This document shows, in pieces, positions 48,301-58,494 of a stretch of 64,000 nt of DNA; the stretch's first letter is position 1; every line of letters begins with the position of its first letter. Origin of the DNA: Daldinia sp. FL1419. Its lineage: Eukaryota > Ascomycota > Sordariomycetes > Xylariales > Hypoxylaceae. The stretch covers positions 1 to 64,000 of the forward strand of contig MU623491.1 of NCBI GenBank assembly GCA_025201765.1, given 5' to 3'. Below the pieces are notes generated by a model that ran no database searches, had not been told where the DNA came from, and worked only from the letters and a program-made list of their open reading frames with translations. The translations under genes were made by a program, and so were the position numbers.

Positions 48301-51113
48301 TATGATTTTATTTAAATAATATTACTTATTTTACGGAGATGGAGTTATAATATTTGTACACCTATTTCAATCATCTTACAATTAAGAAACTCTATAACCT
48401 TTTGGATAAGATTAACCATAATATTAATATAAATAATTTTAAAAAAATTAATAAATTTTATTATTATTATTAAATTAAAAATAAAAATTTATAAAAATTT
48501 AAATTTACCTTTAAGGATCTTAATATAAACTTTAATTATAAAATAGTTATTAATATTATATATTTAAAAAAATAATCAATCTTATATGTAATTAATATTA
48601 TTATTAATTTTTAAATAATATAATTTATAAAAGATATTATAACCAAAAAAATATAAGAAATATTAAAAGAATATTGAATTAATATTTATCTTAACCTTTT
48701 AGATATTATCTCTTACAATGTAGGAATAAACTTTAATAACCTAGAATTCTGAAATAAAACATATATTATTGGAGTTATATATCATTAGGTATTAATTAAA
48801 GTATATTAATTTATTAGTAAAGTAGAAGAATACCACGGTTTAATCTGCCAAATTTATGAAATAATTACAAATAAATTTTAAAATTTTGGTTTAAGGGTAT
48901 TATAGTTGTAAATAATTATAAAGATAATTAATAATATAATTAATCCTAATAGATTAATTCCTACATTATTTATTTTTAAAGCCTATCCCTAAATTAATAT
49001 AAATTTATTACCTATATTTATTTAGATTTATTATATCTTAATAATGTAGAAGGTTATGATTAAAATTAAAAAAATTAAATTATAATATTTTATTTAAAAT
49101 ATATTTAATATTTGTAATAATTTTAATATTATAAAGATATTACCTATATTTTTATTTATTAGTAATAAAATTCTTATCTATTAAGAAAAGGGTGGATAAA
49201 AAGGCTTTTATAAAATTATTACAATTATTAATAAAGATATTACTATAGTATCTAATATATCTAAAAAAATATCTACGTTCTAAAGCTCTTATATTAAACC
49301 TTATATTTAATTTAAGGATAATCCAATACCTATTAAGGAACTTTAAATATAATTACCTAAATTTATATTTAATTTGAATAATTATAAAATAATCTTAAAA
49401 AAAAATCTTATATATATTAATAATTTTTTATATATTAATATTCTATATCTTAATAATAAAAAATAAAATAATTTAATTTTGGTGTTTTAATTATATATAA
49501 TGGGAAAGATTATTACCATAAGAAAACCATATAAAATATTAAATATAAAAGAATTTAATATATTATTTAATAAAGGAATTTTATAATTTAAAATATATAA
49601 TATATTAATTTATTAAAAAATAATAATTTTTAAATTATGAATAATTTATAAAATAAAGGGAAAAAATATATTAATATCTTATAAAAAATTAAAACTTATT
49701 ATTTAAAATTATGGCAATCTTAATAAAAAATTTATTATAATATATGTCCCTACCATCCAAAAGGCAAATCAATGCCTCATTCTAACCCTAACTCCAATTC
49801 TCCAATATTAAAGTATAAAAATCATAATAAGAGATATTATTATAATATATACCTAATTTAAAATACCTATATAGTAAATAATATTTATATAATTATTAAT
49901 AGAATTAAAAAAATAAATACCTCAAAAGGATATTATTATATATTATTAAACCATTATATGACTTAGTTAAATTAAGGATGTATTAATTTGAAACTTATTT
50001 ATATTATTATTAATAGAAATTTAATATAAAATTATTAATATTTGATCTATATTTATTAATAATAGATATAACCTTATTTAGAATTATAAACCTTTAAATA
50101 AATAATACCTTAAATATCAACATTATAGAATTCCTAATAATAGAAGATAAGGTATTTATTAAAGTTAAGATTAAGGCATACCCCTAAAAAATATTAAACA
50201 TTAAAATCAAAGATTTTAACAACTTATATTTTATTATCTATAAGGAAGGTTATAATATAATTATTATATAAAAAAGATAAATTAAGAAATTTAAATAATT
50301 AAATGTAAAATTATTAAATATAATTAAAAAATTTATTAAATAACAGGTACAAAAAGTATATATCTCTTCCATTTACCAACCTAAAATAACTTTCAATTAT
50401 TCAACAATAGCTTAACATTTGGAGTTAAATTTTAAAAAAATAAAAGTCCTTAATACCTAAATTAAATAATAAATGGATAATTAATTACAAAAATTTAATT
50501 ATATTAATTTGGATTTTTAAAATTTATATCTATATATTTTTATTAATAATTCATTTATAAATAATAAAGATTTAAATTTCTTAATCAATTATATTATTAT
50601 ACTAAATAATAAAAAATTAATTAATTAAAATAATAAAATCTAAATTACTAATAACATCATTCATTAATCATCCACCAAATACAAATATATCACCTAAAAC
50701 ATACTTACTAACAAAATTTATAAAATAATCCAAAATTTTAATGTTAGATATATTATCCATCATACAATTAACACCATCTTAAAATGCCTTTTATTATCTA
50801 AGGTTCCATTAATCCTATATACTAATTCATTCTCTTTATATTAATACCTTATTTAAATAAATAATATTAATAAAAAGAGATTAATAATTAATTTAATAAC
50901 TTTATAATAATTATATAAAAACTAAAAAATCAATAATATTTAATGGATCTATAACATATATAATCCTATGAACACCATAATAAAGGCATCCCCAAACAAG
51001 GCCATACAAACATTAGTAAAAAATAACCAAATTAATTTACAATTAAAAAAATAGATAAAATAAGAATTAAATATTAAATTTATAATATAATTATAAAAAA
51101 AAAATAAAATAAA

Positions 51114-51317
51114 TAGTAATTAAATGATTTATATTTTTAATCTAATATATAACCCTTAAAAAATACTTATATATCTATTATTATATAAAAATAGGTTTCC
51201 CACCTATCTTTCTTAAATAACTTTCTTCTTTAAACAACTATAATACACCAATCTCACCCCTATTATTATTTATTTTATTATTATCTTACTTTTACCTTAC
51301 GTACGTACCTACCAACA
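51114..51317 (+). repeat. 3' LTR of the copia element
   Basis: Starts TAGTAATTAAATGATTTATA and ends ACGTACCTACCAACA, immediately followed by the GTTAT duplication. Its first part is heavily mutated, but the last 100 bp keep C residues lost in the 5' LTR. Confidence 0.9.
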
Positions 51318-51322
51318 GTTAT

Positions 51323-54250
51323 ACAGTTATTTAATTGTAGGTTTCCAGGGGTATTATTTAAAATAGGTTTTAATATATACTTATTACTTATCTTTATACT
51401 ATATATTTTAATTAGTTTACTTTTAGGTAAATGGATAGTTTTAGGTGTTTTGTTTTGGGGTATTATCTTTGGTAGTGGTTTATTTTTGATTATTTTAAAG
51501 GTTTTATTAAGTATTAATATTAATATTAAGTTGTTGATTACTTATATTGCTGTTAGTTTGGTTAGTGATTTTATATAATTATTAAATATTTTATAATGGT
51601 TATTATTATTCTTAATTGTAATTAATAACTCTTGTAATTTATGTTTGATTATATGTAGCGTGTAAGTATATCAAAATCTATAAGTCTAATTATTTTTTTA
51701 AATAATTAAAGGTACGTTGTGTAGCTTCCCAGGAATAGGCTTTTTTAGTTTTTTAAATACTGTAGTTATCTATTTTTTGATACAATTGGCTCATTGTTCT
51801 AATCCTTTACAAATTGAATTAATAATTCATAAATGGCATTTTTTAAATATATAAGTTATAAGAAGGAAGTAATTTCAATTATATATCTTTGTTAGTTATA
51901 TACACTTTGGATTAGACAAATTGGTATGTATTAATAAAAATAATATTTAAGTACCTTATTATATAATTTTAGATATTAATAAATTAAAACTTCTTTTAAA
52001 ATTATATCCTAAGGTTTATATTAATTCCTTCTTGTAAAAGACTCCTTAATCAAATGTATCACGTATAGTTAGCTTTTAAAAAGCTATAATATAAGAATTA
52101 TTTAATTATTGTTTTTTAATATACAATTATAGGGCTTGTATTAATGTTAATAACAAATTATTGCGTTAATGGTTTGTTTTGATTCCTAATGGTACTGTAG
52201 TATTTTTAACTAACTGATTAAATGTTGCTATGAGGCCTTGAATCTCTTCAGTATTTATATCTAATTAAGGAGATGGGTTCTTATATTTAACTAATTTATT
52301 ATATTTAATTGGATAAATAATATTTATAAGGGTCTATAACAATCTAATTATTTTACTATAAATATTTGAAATTAATAAATTTATTATATTATTAATTAAA
52401 TAAATTTAATAATAATTTAATATTACAAAATATTATTAAATTAATATTAATAATTAATAATAATATTGGTATTAAATACGTGTTGTATGAATTGTTTTAA
52501 CCTAATTAGGTGGAATATAAATTTTGAATAAAAGAAAATTGTACTGTAAAGGAAAAAAAAGAGTGTTATGGAAGTGTTAGAGATAAAAAGATGAATTGAT
52601 GGTATTTTTATATTTTAATTTTATAATTATTATTATTTAAATTAGTAAGTATTTATTAATTGTAGTTGCGACTTTGTACGGTGTGTATGCTTGAACTTAT
52701 ACGTGAACACTGAGTAGCGTTTTTTAGCAGTTTAATCATATTAATTATAAATAACATCTTTTATTTTAATATATTATAGTTTAATATTATGGTTATTATT
52801 CTTTTTCTTTTTTTTACCCTTTATTTTTCCTTTTGGATTTATTATTTAGTTTTTTTAATTTAAAATGTTTTATTATATTTGATTGGGTATTAATTAATAA
52901 ATTTTTAAAATATTTTTTTAATTTAAGTTAATAAATGTAAATTTTTTAAATAATAATTTTATATTAATAATATTATTAATTAGTATTTTTAATAGTAGTG
53001 ATAGTGATGAATTAAATGATTAATCTTTTATTGTTGTTTTTTCATTTAATTATGCTCCTACAGTATAATTTAATTAAACTAATAATATTAATGAATTTAA
53101 GAAATATTAGAAGTTAATTACTTATATTAATGGTTCTTTCTTTGATTTTTATTATCTTATAAATAATTTTTTAAAATAATCTAAATAATTCCTGATTAAT
53201 TAGAATATTTAAATGCTTGATATGATGGAATTTAAAGTTTTTGATAGTGCTGGTATTAATTGATATATTTGTTAGAAAATTATTAATGATGATTTTTGGA
53301 AGAATAATCTTTGTTATCCTTATTATTTTGATATAATTTTATTATGATTATTAATTAAATAATTTATTGTATATATTAATATTTATAGAGGTAATTTTAT
53401 TAATAAATATATAATTAAAATTTTAATTAATTTTTATTATATAAAAGATTTAATAGTTTAGGTATTTAGCTTTCCAAATAAAATTCTTTGTAAATTTTGT
53501 AAAAAATATTTCCAATTATTTAATTCTAAGATTCGTATTGGTATATGGCTATTTTTTAGTTGTTATACTCTTTTTAGTAAAAATGATTATAATAATTGCC
53601 TATATATTATAATTAAATGTAATTTTTAAATTCCTAAATTTAAATTCTTTTATAATTGGGCTAATTATATGTTAACTATTTATAAAGATATAATTAAAAA
53701 AAGTTTTTTAGTTATTAATAAATATAATGGTTGGAAATTGATAAAAAAAATATTTTTGGTTTAGATATAAAAAAAAAAAAGTTAATAATATTAAATATTA
53801 TTATGTAATTAATGTAATGGTTTAATTAACAATTAATTTTTGTTTATATAGAATTTAAAAAAAAAAATAGAAATCTAAAATAATAAATAAAATAAAATAA
53901 AAATTTTAATTTAATATTTATTTTTAGTTGGGGTTATGACTATCATTGTAATAGGTTCCAATAAATACTCTTTTTGTTTAATTATATATTTGATAATAAA
54001 AAGATCTTATTATATAGTATTTATAAGGGGTGTTAATAAAGGTGCTAGCGGGGTTGGTAAAAGGGTTAATAAGAGTGTTTCATAAGGTAATAATATATTT
54101 TATAAGGTAATAATATATTAATTAAATAAAAAATAATTTTTGAAAATTTATTTATATTTAGAAAAAGTCTATAGAAAGATTAAAAGAAGTTATTTTATAG
54201 AAGTTAAAAATAGTTTTAATTATATAATTATATTATATAATTTAATATAT
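51323..54250. other. AT-rich remnant inside the island
   Basis: Decayed sequence between the copia element and the foldback/terminal modules at the right of the island. A decayed reading frame is recognisable at 53,222-53,764. A foldback-type arm ends near 54,250. The transposon class is not identified. Confidence 0.5.
53222..53764 (+). pseudogene. Decayed reading frame of unknown protein in the AT island
   Basis: The frame starting ATGGAATTTAAAG stays readable in one frame to 53,764, interrupted by a few stops. The stretch 53,462-53,761 has 100 codons with a single TAA, although the DNA is extremely AT-rich, where stops are expected every few codons. It shows a C-x2-C pair (CKFC, about 53,485-53,500) followed by further Cys residues (SCYTLF, NNCLYI, IKCNF), a possible metal-binding cluster. 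It probably belongs to one of the nested transposons. No family is recognised. Confidence 0.45.
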
Positions 54251-54329
54251 GGTTAAATATAAGGTTAATTAATTAAGATATAGTTGGGTATAATGTAAAA
54301 CTAATCAATTAGAAGAAGTTAGTATGGTT

Positions 54330-54605
54330 GGCCAATTAGAAAAAAGTTTATATATTTGGTTATTAAAATGTAAATAATTTATAAAACCTTTAAAATCTAA
54401 ATTTTTTTAATTTAAAAAAATATTTTAATATTTTAATTAAATAAAAAAAAATAATAAAATTAAAAAAAAATAAATATATAAGGTTATTTAAGATTTAAAA
54501 ATTATAAGGTTAATATATGGGGTTATTATATTAAGTAAGGTGTTATTTTTTTATTATCTATATATTTTTGTTATAATAAAAAACCTTAAGAAAACTTAAG
54601 GCATA
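54330..54605 (+). repeat. Terminal module ending CCTTAAGAAAACTTAAGGCA, copy 2
   Basis: Same orientation as 6950-7205 and aligned along its length, with mostly C-to-T and G-to-A differences in this copy. It ends exactly where the right TIR of the island begins, which shows that an element inserted into, or next to, the end of the TIR transposon. Confidence 0.7.
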
Positions 54606-54640
54606 AATTTGAGATATGCGGTTTTTTTGTCCCATAACTG
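54605..54640 (-). repeat. Right terminal inverted repeat of the island
   Basis: The reverse complement reads CAGTTATGGGACAAAAAAAC then CGCATATCTCAAATTT; TA follows at 54,641-54,642. It differs from the left arm by C-to-T at two CpA sites. Confidence 0.85.
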
Positions 54641-54642
54641 TA

Positions 54643-57600
54643 GGTATAATTGATGATGGAGTCCCAACGATATACGATATGGACAACTCGGCTATTAGAT
54701 GAACCTTCTTTTTTTGTTCTTCTTTACAATAGTATTATTATTAGTATCACATACGAGCTATTTCTGCTAACGAAAATATGTCTGCCTAAGTACGATTAGA
54801 GCTCTTAAGTACCTATATACATCATAGGTATAAACAAGGTAAGGTACATGATAAATACTACCCATGCGCGTGTACGTATATGAAAGACGTATGTCCGACG
54901 TAAGTACCCCAAGTCGTGGTATGCGCTTACCTCGTAGAGCAAGCCGTGATACCGAAATGCAGAAGGCGGCACTTGATAGGCAGTAGTCTCGTCCTACTAT
55001 GCACAATACGTACAAGCCGAAGCTTCTCTCGAACCGAGATGGGGGTTTAGGGGGGTCTCGTCCAACTCTAAACAACTCTAAAGTTCGATCTAGACCCCAG
55101 CATTTTTAATTCATTTTTCATTCCATGTTCACCCTAACTGTCGGGTACTACGCGACGACATAATTTAGGTAACGAACTCTACCAATGGTGAAATGAATCG
55201 TGTGACAATGTCCTACGATGTCCTACGACGTCCCAAAGACCTTACTACCTAGTAGAAGCTTTTTCCCATTCGTCCGTTTGCCCGTTTGCCCGTTTCTGAC
55301 CCCAGTTTTGTCCTTGTCCACCCGCCCCGAGCCTCTACGCATCCGAACAATCTAATCTCCCGCAACACGAGCGTTCCGTCTCCGTTTCTATTGCGGACGA
55401 GCTGGGCTAAGTTTCGAAACATGCACCGACTTACAAAATCTATTTCTAGCATTCGTCTCCGCATGCGAGTTAGGGGGATGTGGTGCGCTCGTATCAATCA
55501 CCTCCGTCGTGGAGCTAGGCGTCTAGCTTAGATGCGCTGCCATCAGCCGTCGAAGAATAATACTCCGAAAGAACCAAAGAGGAGCTTCTCGTTGGACCCA
55601 GGTCAATACGGGTCTGACGGTGGGGGCGCCAGACATACAGGAGTGGTTGAACAGTGCCATCCAGTCGGCGACTTAGTCGGTGGCTCGTTTCGGTTCTTGG
55701 CTTTTCATGCCATGTGGTAAGATGGAACCCTTTGACGCGATATTCGCATTCGCACTCTTCTGTCTCTAATGTCTCGCGTGCCCGAAATTGAATGTCGAAA
55801 AGACGTATATTCGTTGATTCATTCATTCACTACATCATCGTCACTCCGGTCGTTTTCATCGTGTAATGTATCTTTGCGACGGCGGGCCCGCCGATCTTAA
55901 GTGCCGCTGGCTATAATCCGAAACGCGTCATTGCATGCCAGTCTTTATGCAAATACGAGCCGGAAGCTTGCCTGAGGCTTTAGAGCATCGAGATCGACGA
56001 CTAGGGTCCCCAACATGGCACAGCCTTAGCGCCGTGGAAAAAGCAGGTTCTTGTGTTCTTCCCACTGTATCCCGACTTCACCTCATCGTAACCGGTTACT
56101 ACGGCCTTTTTCACGATAGGGCAGTGAGAGCACCACGGCAGTAAGGATAAATGTACACTAAAACAGTTATCGATCATATACTACGTATACCTAAGTTGCC
56201 TATCCGAATTGGAAATCCGGTCTTCTTCCTTGCCATTACGTGTGAATACTATCCCCAAAAGACGGCCATGTCAATCTATCTTCCTTGAGTAAGAGAAAAA
56301 GCCAACTCTGGATCCCTCAATTTGTAAGTGCGGTCTCCACCGCATGCCGCGTTTCCCTATGTCAATACTCGTTGATATCCTACGTGGCGATAATGATAGG
56401 GTAACTTTATCCTAGGTCTGACTTATAGTACCATATCATTGGGCATACCCTCGCTCTCTTTAGTTAGGTTCTATGAGCCAATTACTGGAGTAGGCTTCCT
56501 TCGTATTCGCTTGCTAGAAAGGGTCATGCGCAATTGTCAAGCTTCTCCCCAAGAAGACGGGTTATGTAAGTTGTAGTTTGTAAGCCGTTTGTAGCTAGAG
56601 CTTTACTATTAAGATATTTTCCTAAATCTAGGTAGTTATGCCTTAAGAAGACACCTATTTATATTTATATCTCCTTCATTATTAAGACGGGGTGTTTATT
56701 TTCTTTCCTTTCAATAAGAGCCGCAAACTAACTTCATTTCCGCCTAATGATAAAGCGAATCGCTACGAGGGACTACCCTCTGATTAAATATCAACCTCGA
56801 TAACTAGGAATACTAAGTCCCCAATCCTTTTACTACTTCATAGATAATATCCCCTAGAATCTCATTCGGCCGAAGCATCGACGAAGACGGATTACCAATA
56901 GGCTACGCTTAACGCCATATAGGTACATTTTCAACTCCAATCCACGTCTTCCTCTTATGAAAGATTAGTGTGAAGCGGAGCAAAAATCATCGAATCACCT
57001 TCATTTTGCAAGAAATCCTTAACTTAGTACCTCCTAGATACCTAGGTTAGGTAGATAGGTACCTACCTAAGGCTTCCACGTACCTACAAGGCTACGGAGC
57101 TACACGTGCGCATATAAAATGTACTGTTTTCTAGACGCAATACATCTACAGATTTGTAGAGTTTTCAGTTCTCTATCCCTAAAGATGACTTATCTAAACC
57201 TCCCCTCTGCCCTCCTGTGTATATTTTCCTAGTGGCCTAATCCCCAGGCAGCAATGCACCCATAGGTTTCGTAAAAGCACACCAAGTCCGGTATCACTGT
57301 TTACCCTCGCGATCAACGCCAGGGTTCCAGATGGGACGCCTACGTTAGAGCGAAGAACACTTTAGGCGTCCACAAAGGCACCCCGTGTATAACTTTGTGG
57401 ATCGACAGCTACCTACCTACCTACCTGTTTAAAATCCCTTACGGAATGTCAATATTGTATAATGCTTCCCACGCCACCGCGAGAAGCCCAGCTATATATG
57501 TAGTATTTTCATCCACATACCTATCTACCTACCTACCTAGGTATCCTAGAAGATCGGAATAACTAAAGCAGATACAACTATAAAACTACCTATATATTCA

Positions 57601-57680
57601 TAATTTGATATATGCTTTAATATACTAAAGTTGAAATTATTTTAATGTTTTATTATGCAATAGGAATAGTCAATCATACA
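54643..57680. other. Gene-free region to the right of the AT island
   Basis: Ordinary composition, no supportable gene. TACCTACC / ACCTAGGT clusters lie at 57,030-57,080 and 57,405-57,545. Open frames such as 54,767-55,075 (minus) and 55,286-55,531 (plus) have no recognisable features. Confidence 0.55.
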
Positions 57681-58375
57681 TTACATCTCGTTTGGCCTAA
57701 TCATGTAAGAGATTCGAGATGTTCGGATAGTCGTTTCTAGTTGCACACCAAAATGGTGTCCGACTAAATTTGTCTTTGGAGTTGACATCAATACTGCGAA
57801 TAACAATGGTGTTGAGCCATAATCGTCCCTGTTATCCAGTTTGGTTCTCTCATCGGCGCGTAATAATTGTAAGATTCTATCCCGTTCACCCCCTACTGCA
57901 TAAAACAATGCTGTTTGTCCCTATAATTCAGATCCGCACCACAGTCTAGCAGCATCTTGACTATATTCTCATTGTTATCAAAAGTCGATATAATCAATGC
58001 TGTCCACCCGTCGTATTCGATATTGGGTTCGATATTGCTAGCGGCTAATAAACTCCTGGGCAGCTTCCTGGTCTCCTAATAGTAAATAGGTAGTCATTTC
58101 CTGGAGCCTTTCCCCTGATACTAACTCGTCATTTATTATGAGGGATAGTAGGGCTCCTTCGCACTCTCTCTTTCTCTCTTTCTCTCTCTCTCTGTTAAAA
58201 GGAATAACTGGACAATATACAGGTCGCATCTTTGTACTGCAAACCACAACGCCGATTGAGGCCCCTGATCCGCAAAGGCCACATCGACGTTTATCCGCCA
58301 ATAATAGCCTCACTGAACTTCCATACCCATTTCTTGTGGCCTATTGTAATGGGGTTAGATGGGGGTACCTACCTT
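57681..58375 (-). pseudogene. Ankyrin-repeat protein remnant
   Basis: On the minus strand several ankyrin-repeat pieces follow one another in different frames: ATRNGYGSSVRLLLADKR, then DQGPQSALWFAVQRCDLYIV, then DGWTALIISTFDNNENIVK with MLLDCGADLNY, then GQTALFYAVGGERDRILQLL and DDYGSTPLLFAV. Going from one to the next needs frame changes, including one near 57,920 and one near 58,280. A TAG (58,341-58,343) stands where the repeat consensus usually has a tryptophan codon. An AG/CT microsatellite (about 58,161-58,194) lies between repeats. Ankyrin repeats are protein-binding modules; the function of the parent gene is unknown. Confidence 0.75.
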
Positions 58376-58494
58376 TCTGAGTAACGTAAAAGATTTTTTC
58401 GGTTTTCGTTTAAGGGGCGTACCTCCTATTTACCGGAAGAAAATATTTATTTCATGTATACCTACTTCCTTAGAGGTAGGTAGGTAGGTACCTT

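Larger units (their letters stand above)
45123..51317 (+). mobile_element. Complete but RIP-inactivated Ty1/copia LTR retrotransposon
   Basis: 6,195 bp, with LTRs 45,123-45,326 and 51,114-51,317 of equal length (204 bp, no gaps) and a GTTAT duplication at 45,118-45,122 and 51,318-51,322. The LTRs start TG and end CA (mutated to TA in the left LTR). An A-rich tract before the right LTR fits a mutated polypurine tract. Coding order can still be followed through the stops: a Cys-containing gag-type patch (about 47,600-47,720), a protease-linker patch with FHIIE and DIDYLRIYFNN (48,150-48,240), integrase patches with ISYN and VEEYHG (48,690-48,860), and an RNase H patch with NNSFINNKDL (50,540-50,585). 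This order (integrase before RNase H) is that of copia. All frames are broken. Confidence 0.9.
42990..54640. mobile_element. AT-rich island bounded by TIRs with TA target duplication (nested transposons)
   Basis: The island starts at 42,990 and ends at 54,640, and both ends carry the inverted sequence CAGTTATGGGACAAAAAAAC continuing CGCA(C/T)A(C/T)CTCAAATTT. TA flanks both sides (42,988-42,989; 54,641-54,642). CAGT ends with TA duplication are usual for Tc1/mariner-pogo transposons, which are normally 1-3 kb. The extra length is explained by nested insertions: a full copia element of 6,195 bp, foldback repeats and a terminal module shared with the left island. The whole block is AT-rich and contains no intact gene. 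Confidence 0.8.

Noticed and set aside
42990..54640. Interpretation as a Starship giant transposon
   Set aside because: No captain tyrosine-recombinase gene or cargo genes can be read, and the TA duplication with 36 bp TIRs points to a Tc1/mariner-type end instead.
55286..55531. 81-codon plus-strand frame right of the AT island
   Set aside because: No recognisable features, and the opposite strand is equally open.
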